DNA from: Megalobrama amblycephala
Lineage: Eukaryota; Chordata; Actinopteri; Cypriniformes; Xenocyprididae
DNA: 64,000 nucleotides
Direction of reading: 5' to 3'
Assembly (NCBI RefSeq): GCF_018812025.1
Contig: NC_063045.1
Span: 49,296,691 to 49,360,690, forward strand
The notes beneath the pieces were generated by a model. The model was not told the origin of the DNA and ran no database searches. It worked only from the letters and a program-made list of their open reading frames with translations. Shown here in pieces: positions 1 to 26,041 of the stretch; position 1 is the stretch's first letter; each line of letters starts with the position of its first letter. A program made the position numbers and the translations under genes.

Positions 1-2822
1 TCATCACTGGTCAGGTCCTTGCTGACGTCACAGTCTTGTTGGAACGTGGTGGCCATTCACCAACCATCCAGAAATCCATCCATCCATTGTTGTAAGGCAT
101 TAGTCAGTGAATAAAACTATTTAAAAATGAGTCTTCATGTATTTCTAAACCCACTGTAAATGTTTCTCTTTGTGAGGTTTGGTTAGGGGTGGCTAAAATG
201 CATCTTTACGCACAACTGCCAGCCTGCATGGAGAGCTTCTCGAGACTCCAGAGACACCAGATGCTTCAAATACCTGTTTGCTGCTCAACACTGGCTTTTT
301 TATAGCTGCCCTTTTAAAACTATTAATTTTTTTTGACAGGAACTTTCATTAATAACCCTTTATCTGACCGAGTTCTGCTGTGCTTTAAATCACTCACAAA
401 TCTTATGATAATTTGATAATCTTCATTCAGTTTCACACAATATTAGTTGTTTTCATACCTTTTGCACAACATTGCACCATTTCATGCTTTTCATCTTCAG
501 AAAGATCTTTCTTTCTCTCCATATTGCATGAGAACTGTGACTTCCTTAATAATGTGGAACAACCTCTAAGTAGGGTTTCCATAGACCTGGCAAATTATTT
601 TGTCTGAGATTGATACCAGTTATCTAAAAAGACATGGATAAATAAACAAACATTTTCTTAGAAAAACTAAAATCTGAATGTTTATTGTACTGAAATCTTA
701 CTGATATGTCTCTTGCATAATAATTTGGAATGCAGTGTAGATAAAAGCATGACATATGAAATATATGAAATAATGTGTACTGCTTTTTTATTTAAATGTC
801 ATGTTTTCCTGAACAACATACTTGGTGGAAAAAAAATCATCAGAGTAAATAAGAGCAGCTGGCTTGTTTCATAGCCATGTGTAGTGGCCTTTAAAGAGCC
901 ACGCTTCAGGACGAGTATTGAATATTTCATCAATCTCTACTGCACAAATGCCACGTCATGCCATCACCGGCCCTCTCGTCAGCCGGTCGGACTGTTGTCC
1001 ATACTTATGATTCATTCGCACTCTCTTTGGATATACACTAGCTGCTACGTCCATCTGTGTCCACACAAAACTCTCTGGGATGAATTCACATAACAGCACA
1101 AAACCTGCATCTTTTTGACTGATCCCTCACTAACCAAATTTAATTAACGCCATCTATGCTTGTATATTGCTGTGGCATGTTTCTTTTAATTAAGTATTGT
1201 CAGTTTGTGTCTTTGGGACTTTTAATGCTGGTCATAACTTGGTGATGGAGAAAAAAATTTAAAAAGCAGAACAGATAAATAGTTTCATAACAATCATGAA
1301 AACTTCCCTTTGGGCTGACAACACATCATAACGCTTACAACATTAACTCAGGAGTAGTCAGAAAACAATAAATTCCACACACAGCCCACACTCACACTGC
1401 ACGGCCCACAACAACAGAGTCATCTTCTACCCTCCTGACGACTGAGTCACACCCTTCTGCTGCTCTAGGACACAAGAACAACTTCATCGCCCATCACGGT
1501 TCCAGATCTGGCTACTATAAAACTGTCATACAAACGGTAAATGCACCTTTTGAACTTAAGATGTGTTGATGCCCCATTCCAACTGTGAAATTATATTTCT
1601 GTTACTAATCTAATATTATAATTAATGAGTATTAATTAAGGATTTGTTGTTTTAGACATTTTGGACAATGTTTTCAATTTGTAATGTGTAAAGATCCGGT
1701 CACAGTTATATTGTTTGGTGAATTTTCACAGGCAAAACCCAGTCATTTCAATAGCAATCCATGCTCTCTGGAATCTGGCATGAGGACGAAACATTTCGCA
1801 ACAGGTTCAAGTTGGTCACGTTGATTCACTGCTTTGGAAACCTGAAAGTTGTTTGGTTTCAAAATGATTCTGTATTTTATTTATGGAATATTGCAGTATT
1901 TATTTTAAATAATTTATCCATGCACATGATGTGCAATAGCAATCCACAATGATCCTATGATCCAATCAATTCCCAAAATTGACGAAGTCCCTGCATACAT
2001 TTTTCTTGCCATTTCACTCGGATATACATCCAAACAGGGAAGTAAAGAATATCGCACTTTCGTTTCATGGCGACTTAAAAGTGCAGAACTAAAATGGTTT
2101 GCAATGTAACGTATATTTCTCAGTTAAACAGGATATTCAATGAGAAAAAACAAGGGCAGGACTTTTATCCAAAAGAAATGTATTAGATCAAAAAAGGGAT
2201 GGAGCTTGAATTAATTGGTGTTTTTGTGAAAATTGCACACGTCTTTGGTGAAATCAGCCGAAAACAGTCGTTTCAGAGCCAGAGCAAATTATTGTGTTTT
2301 GATGAATGATTATGAAGACACAAATTTCTCTTTTATATAACATGCACTGATAAATCGTGGACACGCTGTAAAAATTTTTCGAAGTTATGAATAAAACAAA
2401 GTACATTTTACAAGAAAATACTATTTCAGTCTTTCTACTTCAAAATGTTACATTTAATTCGATTATTTTATATTTTATTTGTGAAATGTACTATGAAAAT
2501 TGTTTTAAAGTAAACTCCACGCCATTTTTTTCAGTGCTATAGACCTTGTGTAGCTCCGGCTCGTTGGTTTCTGTCTTCCAGTTTGTATTTCCACAGCATG
2601 AAGGTAAGATCTTACAAGCGCTCATTTTAAAATCTTCCCAGTCTACTGACATTTGTTATAACATCCGCTTCTAACATTACAATGCTCATAATTACTTTAC
2701 AATAAAAACGGAGGTTCAAACACAAAATTCTAAAGATGGCTGTGCGCTTGTTTCTCTAAGGTCTATAATTAAAACGTGTATTGAGAAAGTAAATAAACAT
2801 AATAGGTAGAGAATAAATGTTA
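1..2822. other. Gene-free left flank
   Basis: I see no exon with coding similarity and flanking splice sites in this stretch. The short open frames are low-complexity AT-rich sequence. It lies downstream of katnal1, which is transcribed leftwards, so part of the right end may be katnal1 3' UTR if a more distal poly(A) site is used. A dispersed repeat at 1932-2041 is the only structure I recognise. Confidence 0.6.
1932..2041 (+). repeat. Dispersed repeat, copy 1
   Basis: About 110 bp resembling 25733-25833 in uspl1 intron 1. Both begin with CAATAGCAA, share ATGATCCAATCAATTCC-type sequence, have a TACATTTTTTCTTG-like middle, and end at a GATATACATC...AGGGAAG block. The family is unknown to me; the boundaries are those of the recognisable similarity only. 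Confidence 0.55.
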
Positions 2823-3286
2823 ATTTTATTAGAACTATCAAGTAAAACAAATAAAAGAACACAGTACCTATGAGTGTCTACACACCATTAAACATTAAAA
2901 AACATCCAGTACAGTACCAGAATTATGCTGTTCTCCCTTGTCAAGTATCATTTTTACAAGCTTTTCAGCTTTTGAAACTTAAAACAGACATTAGCAACTC
3001 AGGTGATTTCCATCTGTTAGCAGAGAATGAAGTTAGAAATTACTTGAAACTGAGATGCTAGAAACAAATAAAAGGTGGCTCAGTGCCATACACAGACCGG
3101 TAGTGCATTTATGACATTTGAAGGTGCAACTCTTCTCGGTCCAAACACAACTGAACACTGGTTTGACTAGTTTTCAGTAGCATATTTGAATATGAAAAAT
3201 TTGTTGAAACATAAAACCGTGCCTTTTTTCAAGTATTAGTCCACAGTGTGTTCTCCCACGTTCACACTTGTAGCTGTCGTTTGTTT
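2823..3286 (-). other. katnal1: katnal1 3' UTR (approximate)
   Basis: The sequence after the katnal1 stop codon at 3287-3289 is non-coding. Reverse-strand AATAAA-type signals lie near 2823-2830, suggesting a 3' UTR of about 450 nt. The exact cleavage site cannot be set from sequence alone. Confidence 0.5.
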
Positions 3287-15568
<12,282 letters not shown>

Positions 15569-17245
15569 GATGAGAAATCAAACTGAATGTTGCTTCGATG
15601 CGACCTGAGTTCACAGCGTCATTACAGAAGCTGATTTGAGTGCGGTTGATTGAAGGCCATGAGTCCTAAACATGTCAAAGAACAGAGAGGATGATAAGAT
15701 GATGCAGAGCTAAATAAAACATTTATAAACAGAAGTGGGGTGAAGTCGGGTAAAACATCACTTTCTGGCAAATCATCTAGAGGAGCATTAAAATGTCTCT
15801 GCACATTTCCAGACTCACTGAGTGTAAAGTCAGGTCTCTTCAATTATTTTGTTTAAAATATTTAACAAAATACAACCCAAAAGCTATCTAGAGAACTGTT
15901 ATGGCAGAAGTCAACCTGTGTGTCAAAACCATTTTGTTTGAGTAAAATACTCCGGGGAATCTGTACAGCAAAACCATCAGATAGAATGAGCTGAATTTGT
16001 GGGCGTTAGAATAAAAAAAACAACAAAAAAAAACAAGCTCATTTAATACATTGTTACTATTCTGTATGAACCTCTTTCATGTAGATTGTGCAAACATTTA
16101 TATGTAGAAGTGCTTTTAATCATTTTAATTTCTGTAAAATTGTAGTTTTTGTGGTAAAAAATGTATTTTTACTGATAATAGTTAACAATAAAAATTGAGT
16201 GTATGCAAGTGGTAAGTGTGTGTATATTGGCACATATGGAAGCATCATTCATACAATATAGATATAAATATTGACATAAGCTGATGGTATTAGATCAAAT
16301 GGGCCAACAACTAAACAGTCTTTTTTAAATTATTAGGTTATTTAGAAAGAAAGAAAAAAAACATTTTGATATTTATGATATCAATCATGATGCCTTACTT
16401 TTAGATGTCCAATAGTTTATTATTAATATAAAAAGAGCATTCATAGTTTTTTTTTCCCACTTCGACCTCTGTAAAATGTTTTTTTTTTTTTTTGCCCTCT
16501 GTTAAAAAAAAGTCGAATCAATCAATCAGATTATAAATATTAAGTAATAGCATTGCATCTGTTTAAAATGCAATGACTGAATCTAGAATGACTTAATCAA
16601 CTGAATCTTATCTGGTCCATTTTACCTGACACCACCGTGAGTGTGGATTCACTCTGACAACAATCACAGGATTTCTCTACACGTTCGGTTGCAAAGCTGC
16701 AGTTACTACTACTGCTGTACTAAACTTTGGTTTATTAACCTTTGCCCTGCCCACACAGTGACTGTCAAAAATAAGATAATTTCTTTTGTCGGACACTTGA
16801 CGTGAAGCACATAATAAATACCGTTCGAGACACCTCAAATTGCTTGAATGATCTATTTCTTAAAAACGAATTAATCTGACAATCGACCATGAATAACTCC
16901 ATTCAATCATTCTTTCTATAAAATCAAATCGATCAAGCCGTGCTTGTATGTAAAAACAGCACAAACGTCACCGCTTTTACATATTCCTTTGCAAGGGACT
17001 TGTAGTTTTTTCCGTTTGCCTTAGAGTGCAGACAAATAGCGAAAACTGCAATAAGGAACTACATTACCCATAAGGCAACAGTGCAGGACGCTTAAGATTT
17101 AGGCCAGCGGTAACAAAAAGGATTTACAAGAAAACAAAATATGAAGTCCACTTGTTAGTTTATGAATCCTTCTAAGAACATGCGATATGACAGATATGTT
17201 CTACATTTAATTCTACGTTTGCAGGGAAATGCGTAAATGACTTAC
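15569..17245. other. katnal1: katnal1 first intron / 5' leader
   Basis: There are no coding exons upstream of the katnal1 ATG. A possible extra leader acceptor (reverse-strand ...CATGTTTAG) lies near 15670. The rest is AT-rich intron in which I recognise no complete repeat. Confidence 0.5.
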
Positions 17246-17420
17246 CTTTATTCGAGGCACTTTTACATTCGACTGGTCCACAGTCCGTTACCCACTGATG
17301 TTGCCATGGCCGCGAAAAGACGCTGACTGAAGAATGAGTGCATGTGTTGTGGGCGGGGCCTGGACGAACACAACTCAGTCAAACCCCTTGATTGATGAAC
17401 TGAAAGTGAGACCGGGGCTA
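17246..17420 (-). promoter_or_regulatory. katnal1: katnal1 5' UTR exon and GC-box promoter
   Basis: The reverse strand shows a strong donor AAAG|GTAAGT at 17246/17245 preceded by a non-coding leader running to about 17330. A GC box (GGGCGGGGCC, 17351-17360) lies just upstream. No TATA box is evident. The transcription start is inferred, not seen. Confidence 0.6.
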
Positions 17421-18464
17421 GTTGTCACACGAGGTATAAAGTGACGTTAACAATATGGTTTTGCTTTTAATTTCAATTTGTATTTTTTTTCATGGGTAAT
17501 TACAAAAATGTTATTGTTTTTGTAGCCAAGATACAGGGAGAAAATCATGATAAATATTTACTGGAGTAAAAAGTGAGACAACTAGCCACAGTCAGACTTT
17601 CCAGAAACATAATTTAATTTTTTGTCATGTAATTTGTAATTAACAAACCGTGTGCCTCAGAATACAATACAAAACTAAATAAAATCCATCCCGTCCACAA
17701 TGGCAGAGAGACGGCTGTATATTAAACACTGGAAATACAAGCTCAAAAATAAGGGAATGAAAATCATGGCGCTGCTGATCTCTATAATAATCTGATTGAA
17801 GTGTCATTCCATGTATAAACCATGGTATAAACATATGACAATTCCACAAACTAATCATACGATGGCGCTGTATACCGCTGTAATATGCAGTTTAACCAGA
17901 TGAACAGCAGGCGGCTCGGATTAATCGAGATTTTCATCTGGTGATACATTCATGTGTTCTTTTTAAGCCTCTATGTTTGTCACGAAAAACATGAAAGCCT
18001 CAAAACGGACTCACTGGCTGGTGTACTGTAACCTTACATTCAAATCTACTGCCCTAATATAAACATAAACCAATCAAAATGATAAAAATCAATATAGACA
18101 TATAAAGATAATTGAGCTTGGAATCACTTTGTCTTGAGTAATAAAAAGAGCTTTGAATTAGAAATAAAAGGCATTTAATATTGGTACATGATGCTCTTCT
18201 GTTAATGTGTTTACCTAAATAATTAATCTAATGTAATATTTGACATGGAGTAGACATGACAGACGCATAAAACTCTCCTTTCACTTGCAGTATTAGAAAA
18301 GCTGCAGAAAAGTTCAATACAAAGTCTTTATCTAATTGTTCATTAAATTTCAGATAAATCCACTTAACATTTTAAATTCCACAGAATGAGTTCCAAATGC
18401 CTTTAAGATTTTTATCACAATTAGATGGTAATCCAATTCTATGAAGAAAAGATGAAAAAAAATC
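17421..18464. other. Intergenic, katnal1 promoter to hmgb1 3' end
   Basis: AT-rich with no exon-like coding frame. It separates the start of katnal1 from the end of hmgb1, both on the minus strand. A longer hmgb1 3' UTR could extend into it. Confidence 0.5.
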
Positions 18465-19048
18465 TTTATTTAAAAAAAAAAGTTTATTGATGTCAGAAGC
18501 ATACCAGAACAAAACAATTACATTTTTTTTAATCATTTCTGCAATTACAGTGGTATTCAAAATACAGTAAAATAACTTTGATACGGCATTGTACTAATGA
18601 TGATAATATTTGATCTGAAAAAAAAAAAAAGAGTAAACAAACAAAAGTACATTAAGATATGAACTACAACCTCACATGAAACTAGGTTGTGTGCTGCGCA
18701 CGTCTAAAACTCCACTGACCCCAAGACAATTTTACAACCCCCATTTTTTTTTAACTGTACCAGGTAAGGATAGTGGTGTTGGAACCATCTTTAAGAAATT
18801 AAGAACTAAATAAAGGGTTGGGGCATTTGGACGAACACAGATGACACTTCTGTAGTGTTAACTATACAAAAAAGGAAAAAAAAGAAACTGTACAGCTTAA
18901 AAACATATCATATACACAGCCTTATTTCTTTTTTTTTTTGCTTTTCTCAATTTTTTTTATTTTATTTACCCATTTTATGGCCTCAGTAAAGTGTACAGGG
19001 GGGTTAAATGCTTTATAGACAACAAGCTAAGCTCTAAACGTTATTTAT
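18465..19048 (-). other. hmgb1: hmgb1 3' UTR (approximate)
   Basis: Follows the hmgb1 stop at 19049-19051. Reverse-strand AATAAA signals occur at 18465-18470 and 18483-18488. T-rich reverse-strand runs are consistent with a long 3' UTR, as in other HMGB1 genes. Confidence 0.55.
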
Positions 19049-19956
19049 CTACTCGTCATCCTCGTCGTCATCATCATCGTCATCTTCCTCCTCCTCATCA
19101 TCGTCGTCGTCATCCTCATCATTAACCTTGTCTGGCTTGGAAGGGGCTTTGGCTGTGGCTCCTCCCACTTTGCCTTTAGAGCGATAGGCGGCAATGTCCT
19201 AAAAGGAAAATTAAATGTTTGGTTCAATTTAATTTAAAAAAATTTATTCATAAAGCAAATGCAATATAACATTTATTCATTGTTTTGATGCTGACTGGGC
19301 GTGGCATCTTTTCTCACCTTCTCATACTTCTCCTTCAGCTTGGCAGCCTTCTTCTCGTATGGCTGCTTCTCCTCAGATGATGTTTTGTTCCACATCTCAC
19401 CCAGTTTCTTGGCCACATCTCCAATAGACAGACCAGGGGTTTCTTCTTTTACCTTGGGTCGGAATTCGGCGCAGAAAATGAAGAATGCAGACCTTTGGTT
19501 GAACAGAGGATTAAAAAAAATTATTAACTTTGAATGCTTCACAAATGTCAACGCATCTTCATGACCAAGCAAGATGCTTACGGGGGTCTCTTGGGTGCGT
19601 TGGGGTCTTTAAACCTCTTTTTCTTCTCGCCTTTGGGTGGAATGTAGTTCTTCATCTCCCTCTCGTAACGTGCCTTGTCAAGTTTGGCCATATCTTCAAA
19701 CTTCCCTTTTTCCTTGGCTGACATAGTCTGAGGAAGAGAAGAAAAAAAATCATTGTTGGGAAGAGAGGGAAATGGCATTAACACGATGTAAATGAAAGGT
19801 GTGACTGACCTTCCATCGCTCAGAGCACTTTTTGGAAAACTCCGAGAAGTTGACCGTTGCCTCAGGGTGTTTCTTCTTATGCTCCTCACGGCAGGTCTGG
19901 ACAAAGTATGCGTATGAGGACATTTTGCCTCTTGGTTTTGTTGGATCCTTCCCCAT
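19049..19956 (-). CDS. hmgb1: hmgb1, high mobility group box 1
   Basis: DNA-bending chromatin protein, and when released an alarmin. Four coding exons: 19956-19810, 19727-19582, 19492-19318, 19198-19049. Phases close to give 205 aa. The order is HMG box A (about 9-79), HMG box B (about 94-162), a basic linker, and an uninterrupted tail of 23 Asp/Glu residues encoded by a GAT/GAC/GAG/GAA run. The redox cysteines of the family are present as Cys22, Cys44 and Cys105, one less than mammalian numbering because the N-terminus [11 protein letters not shown] lacks one residue. The upstream acceptor sits a few bases before the ATG, so the leader is spliced. Teleosts have two paralogues; from memory this sequence looks closer to hmgb1a than hmgb1b, but that needs an alignment. 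The four-exon structure argues against a processed pseudogene. Confidence 0.97.
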
Positions 19957-21819
19957 CTTTGCCTAAATATCCTAAATTGAGAAAAAAAAAAAAAAAAAAA
20001 AGTAATTAAAATTCATAATTTTTTTATTTCATCCATAATTTAACAAATTCTACATTAGATCGAAAATCAACAAGGTGTTAAATTATACTCGTCAAATATC
20101 CTATTTAAATTTGTAGCAATGTGCTCTTTAAAATAAACCTGACTAAAGAAATTGTTCTTTTGACGTGATAACATGAACATCTTTTAACTAGTTATTTTTT
20201 TCTTGCATTTTGCATATTTTCAAATAGCGATGTGAAAAATTGTCGATTTATGACGTAAATGTGATCCCTTCCACAATATTGCGTTTAAAAATAAAGTCTT
20301 GCGTGCACTTCTAAAACATTAAAAAGTTGTAATAAATGCTCGCTTTTCCAAAACCGTATTTTTTCAAAGTTAAAAAAGGGTTAAAACTGTGAAAATAAGT
20401 AAGTTAATTAAAGTTATCTTATGTGCCAAAGTACGCGCGACATCGAAAAACTCGTAAAAATCCTTAATAATCAAGTTCACTTTCGCCTTGTTCTCTATAG
20501 AAAAGAGCCCATTTCTCTCTATGTACCGTTGAAATAGCAATGGCGCACACTCTCGTCTCGCTGAAGGAAAGGAGGTCAACAACGACGGCAATATTTCTTC
20601 TTCCATTTTGTGAGAAAGCCTTCTTCATGAAAGAAAGTCCCCCTAAAATGTCTCCACCCGCCTTCCTGCTCGCTTTTGGACACGACAAACAAACGGCGCG
20701 GGTCGGTTTTCCTGACCGAAAATTGTTTCCTTCGCAAAAAGCCCAGTGCATTCGCCTGGTGTATAGTAATACATTGGGTCTGTGCTGTGCAGAGTTGCAC
20801 TGGGCTCGCAATGGCCGCTTGTCTTCATGCACTAACACTGAGAATATGGCTCCTTCTCTTTGTGTCAGCGCTCAGCCATTACACTGCTTTGCAATAAGGG
20901 GGAGCCGCGCGACCGCATTACCTACCTCACTTCAACTCTCAATTTAACACCCTTCTCACGCACGGAAAAATATCAAAATACCAGGGTTGGAACGACGGAA
21001 GATGGAATTTTTATTTTCCACCTCGAAAAACGCGAACTTTGAGCTCGGCGGGGTAGAAAACACGATTTGAAAAAGTTGAAGCGAACTGCGCCTGTCTATG
21101 GCTCTATGGCTTTGCCTTGTTTCCTATGCGAGTACAGTCAGCCATTACAGTAAAGCGCAGCTTCTGAAGGGGATTTTTTTCCGCCCGTATCTCTGTCATT
21201 TCAACATCACCGAGCGTATAAATCCACACACATAACAATGGCGTTATGCTTTAATTTTTTCGTTAGTCTGTTTTTTTTCTTTCTTATCATTTCTCATAGT
21301 TCACTGACAGACATCCCTTATAAAGCGCTGCAATGGCTGCTTGCTGGCACTATCACCGTCCATAGACCTTGTTTGTACGCAATTCTGTCACCTAGTTGTC
21401 CGCTTAACGTTACATTTCGAATAGTCTGAATAAATTTATTTTTTCACATTTTAGGTATTTTCAATCCTCGAATAAAACCGAATATTTTCCGTGTTTTTTT
21501 AAAGATGTACATCAAGACAAATGAAATAAAAAGCGGTTATTCTATTCTGAGGGGATAATACCATATTTTTTAACGTTTCATAAAAATCCCCTCAGCACTA
21601 AAATAGCTTTTTTTACAAGGTAAATTTCAATTCCCTATGGTTTCCTGACCTTTTCTCGCAATTTTTGTACTTACCTCACACTTTGAAATGTCTACAAGCT
21701 GACACTTACCACTGTCTTGTCTGGATAGTGAATGTACTGCAATGGCTGTATGTGGATGTAATAGCCCTACGCAGTAGTCTGCTCTCTCAACCCTCTAGCA
21801 TTACTCTCAATAGGGCTCA
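19957..21819 (-). other. hmgb1: hmgb1 5' leader region (spliced 5' UTR and first intron)
   Basis: No coding exons. Two strong reverse-strand donors lie 35 nt apart: TGTGAG|GTAAGTAC with last exon base 21675, and CAGTG|GTAAGTGTC with last exon base 21710. Either could end the non-coding first exon. The acceptor is the T-rich tract then AATTTAG near 19975, just upstream of the ATG. Open frames at 20370-21040 have no family resemblance and overlap each other on both strands. Confidence 0.6.
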
Positions 21820-21960
21820 CAGTCCATTGGCTGCCGCCACGGCGAACATTCCTGCGATTGGCTGAGAGCTTTCCATTGTCCTAATAACAGCCGTGCTGCG
21901 ATTGGCTGCCTTTTGTGAAACGTCACGAGTGTTTTAAATGGCGGGTTAATACAAAATACG
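21820..21960 (-). promoter_or_regulatory. hmgb1: hmgb1 promoter with three CCAAT boxes
   Basis: ATTGGCTG occurs at 21826, 21857 and 21901, which reads as three CAGCCAAT boxes on the minus strand spaced 31 and 44 bp apart, upstream of the leader exon donors. A CRE-like CGTCAC lies at about 21921. The array is typical of NF-Y-driven TATA-less promoters. Factor binding is inferred. Confidence 0.65.
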
Positions 21961-22559
21961 GAGTGTATGTATGTGTTTCTTGTCTCAGCTTAAAGCAAAG
22001 GCTGTGTGTACTGTGTTGGCTGTAGTAGTACTGTGTTCTGCGTGTTGAATGAACGAGTGAGTCGACGCGGAGTGTCGGCGTTGCTGTGAGGGGGAAACCG
22101 CTCAATGAAAGAGTGGTCGGTCCAACCGACGCCTCGCTTTGATCAAACACTATATGGACATCCAAGTCAGATTTTAACGAAAATGTGCAATTATGAGCTA
22201 TATTTATCAAAGTGGCTTAATCGGCGGGATTCGTTTTTGGGTATCAAAAGCTGATTAATTATAAAGTTTTGATATGAATCGATATGATACAACGTCACAG
22301 GCGCTTTCTGCAGACTGTTAGTTAGTGCTTGATTTGAATAATTAAATGACAGCATCCCAAAACAATGGTAAAGATTTTTGTGTGTCAAGTGCTAGATAAC
22401 ACTCTCAGAACATTAATCTTGATATCATAGCATTTAGATTTATATCGACCACTGATATATTTACCTAAATTTCATAATTAACCTACAATAGTAAAATTTG
22501 AGCAGATAAAATATAGATATGGAGGAGAAATCAAAGAAGAGCAATGATGTTACACAATG

Positions 22560-22561
<2 letters not shown>
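21961..22561. other. Intergenic between hmgb1 promoter and CTAT array
   Basis: No exon-like sequence was recognised on either strand. The open frames at 21923-22388 lack family resemblance and splice context. Confidence 0.5.
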
Positions 22562-22963
<402 letters not shown>

Positions 22964-23383
22964 AGTGTAAACCCCATCACTCAAAATAATTAATTGGTTT
23001 GAGTAGGACAAACTTAAACTAATTAGTTCAGTCAAATTAACTTTTGAGTATTTAGCACTTTCTTTTTCTTTCTAGTTCACAGAACTGACACATTTTAAGT
23101 AAACTGTTTTGTTTTGTTTTGAGTTTTATGAACTAATTTCTTTTAATTTACACAAACTTAGGTTTAACTGAAAACTGGACTGGGATTTCTATTTATCAGC
23201 ATGTTGGATAAGTTCAAGTTAAATGTATGAATTAGTTTACCCAAATATTTCAATTTAAGAACAATTAAAATGTATTAGTACAAAATAAAAATCTGCTAGT
23301 TCTGCTTAAACTTAAAAAAATGTAACCTAAAAATTTTGATGCAACCGATTGCCTCAGTTTTTTTTGAGTTTTGCCAACTCATT
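22964..23383. repeat. TTTGAGT/AACT-rich teleost repeat between two CTAT arrays
   Basis: A stretch of TTTGAGT, AACTAATT and AAACTTA motifs typical of a common teleost interspersed repeat (GTGTAAACC...at the left; TTTTTTGAGTTTTGCCAACT at the right). It is bracketed on both sides by CTAT arrays, so the arrays may have grown from its ends. Confidence 0.45.

Positions 23384-23465
<82 letters not shown>
23384..23465 (+). repeat. (CTAT)n microsatellite, 82 bp
   Basis: About twenty pure CTAT units. Confidence 0.98.
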
Positions 23466-24859
23466 ACAGACATAAAAACCCCACACCATTGATAGTAATT
23501 GTTTGCCCTGAAAAAAGGCAGCAACAGCTTAACATATGCATTTCTATCTAGGCCATAATTTAGAAACCAAATTAATTTCATACCATACGCACACGAAAGA
23601 ACCTAAGCCTATGCATGTTAATGGCGAAATCTTGGAAAAAATTATGCAAATTCGTATTGTGTAGGACGGGGGGCAGCAGATATACCGCCAAGGGAGCCTG
23701 ATGGGGATTTGATGCCCATATAGCCTTCTATTGTTTCATAAGAGAGCAGCTGTAGCGCCCTACGACTCCTCAATACAAGGCGCGTCGCCGCTCGAGCACA
23801 TGCTCGCAGACGCACAGGCATATGCTGTACTGAGCACAGAAGCGGTGTTACTGACACATGGGTACTTGAAAAGGTATTATCGATAAGATATGCTTTATAC
23901 GGCCATGTTTAATTTTGACAGATGCTGATGTGAATATATTTACAATTTTTCATTTTCCCATTATTTTCATTTTTAGGTAGCCTATTTATGTGACATGCAT
24001 GCCACATTAAAAATTGAAATATCACAAAAAAAAAAAAGAAAAGTTTAAGAGAGAAAAAGTTTTAATGGGGACAGAAAAGTCCAGATAGACCACAGTAAAC
24101 AGAAATCCAACGATTTTATTTAATCGAAAAGGGAATAAAATACTGGCATAAAAACATTTTATTTTAAATAAAACATAAAAGTTAATTTACCAAACCATTT
24201 ATATCCAAGAAATGAGGCACAGATAGCCTATATATTATGATAGATATGCATCCTGTACAGCCCCGTTTAGATAGAAAACGTTTATTTTCCCATTCCCATT
24301 CTGTCTCGTTTTGATTAGACTTTAAATTGAAAACAACTACATATGATCATGATATCGATGTGATCTTACTTTGTTTTGAAAGTCTTTATTTCAAATATGA
24401 AAACTGAAACGGCTGCTTTTTAAATTAATTTATACATTTTTCTTATCTTGTCTGTATTTTTCTTTATTAACGTATTATGTATTTGCTCTCTCCATGCGTT
24501 TGCATAATTGCACTCGTGCAAATACAAAGAAACTGGGCGTAGCAATATATGAAATGCTCAAATCGACTTTAAAGTCTATATCACTTTATTTGCACTATAT
24601 TTATATACACATTCAACATTATAAACAATTTCTATCTCATTTAACACGTTTCTGCCAGTCTATTTGCGTGTTTCTACTGTTAAGCTAATTATATACAGTA
24701 GAGGCTTGAGTGTTTTCATGTTGTTGTTGATTCAATCCCTGCTGCTCACTAATTTTATTTCGACAGTCGTTTGATAATGCACGCAGACAATCCAGATGAT
24801 GGCGCTCTTGTGCTGTAAAAGAAGCTTTGGGGAAAAAAAACTTTATTACTGGTTCCTAC
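23466..24859. other. Intergenic upstream of uspl1
   Basis: No coding exon recognised. It is mostly AT-rich, with a short GC-richer patch at about 23660-23850 whose open frame has no family resemblance. Confidence 0.5.
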
Positions 24860-24999
24860 AAAACCGGAAGTAGTACGTTGAGCGTACGACTGAGCGCATG
24901 CACATGGAAATGTCTCCTACCGGCGTGCTGGAACTAACGTTACCTAATGCGTGCATGAAATCCTGTTTGGAAATTCGGAACATTCGATCCGGGTTCGAG
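24860..24999 (+). promoter_or_regulatory. uspl1: uspl1 promoter and non-coding first exon
   Basis: An ETS-type site ACCGGAAGTA (24863-24872) and an NRF1-like GCGCATGCAC (24894-24903) precede a leader that ends at a good donor TTCGAG|GTATGT (last exon base 24999). The next acceptor (CACTGCAG) is about 35 bp before the uspl1 ATG at 26042. ETS plus NRF1 is typical of housekeeping promoters. The transcription start is inferred. Confidence 0.55.
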
Positions 25000-25732
25000 G
25001 TATGTGTTGGTGCAGATGATGTGCGCCTCGGGAATCTGTTGTGAATGTAATCTTTTAGGTTTAGGCGATCTGCTTGTCATCTCAGCGCACCGTTGCCGTG
25101 GTTGTTGGCGCCTGATATTGGCCAACAAAGAAACATATATAAATATCTAAGACTTTGTATGCCTTTGTATATGTATTTCTATCATAATTGGGTAGTTATA
25201 TTGTATATACAGTCTTGAGTATTCGATATTACAGCTACTTTTATCCACAAAGTCAAATGTCAGTAAGAAAACAGTTATACAAGATCGATTGCTTGCAAAC
25301 CAATTGATTTACTTGTCCGTATTTGCAATGCAGAACATGTTATTAATTCAGTATGCTGGTTAGGGTGTGTTTTAAACCCGTATCATTAATTATTACACTT
25401 CCATCACTGATTCAGTCGTCTACTTAACATATATTTGCATACTGAATTGTGATTGGCCTGTAAACAAGTCGCGCGCTGATTGTAAAGTAGCTAAACTAAG
25501 CAAATAATCACCATGAAATCAAAATGGACGATTCTTGTTTTGTTTTTTATTGAATAATGCAGTTTTTTTTATTATAAATGTTTAACATGTTTGCATTCAT
25601 TATTTTTTAGAGGTAATGTGCCTTAATCTTTAATCAAAACAACATGCTCTTCCTCTTGTAACAACATCTCTTCTCTGATGACGTGTTTACTGACGCGAGG
25701 GCGGGACAAGCTGTCACTCACATGAGATTGCA

Positions 25733-25833
25733 GCAATAGCAAACCACAATGATCCAATCAATTCCTGATGAACAAAATCAAGTCATGCTCTACATTTTTT
25801 CTTGTTTGAGAAGCTGATATACATCACAATAGG
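25733..25833 (+). repeat. Dispersed repeat, copy 2 (uspl1 intron 1)
   Basis: Matches 1932-2041 in the same orientation with scattered substitutions and small indels; see that entry. Confidence 0.55.
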
Positions 25834-26041
25834 GAAGAAAAGACAATTGCAACTTCTGTTCTATCTTGACTTTAAACACTGTTCTCTTACTGACTGGCAA
25901 GCACTTGTATTTCCTTCAGTAAATGCGTATCTAGTTGTTTGCTTTATGTGTATCAGCCTGGAATGGGTCAGTTGATGTCTCAGAAATTAAATATTCTTTT
26001 TCACTGCAGCGCGTTCAGGCGGTGAGCCAGGTGACACGGTT

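Noticed and set aside
20464..20947. Overlapping open frames of 124 and 135 codons on opposite strands
   Set aside because: They lie in the hmgb1 leader intron, show no recognised domain, and coexist on both strands in a GC-richer patch.
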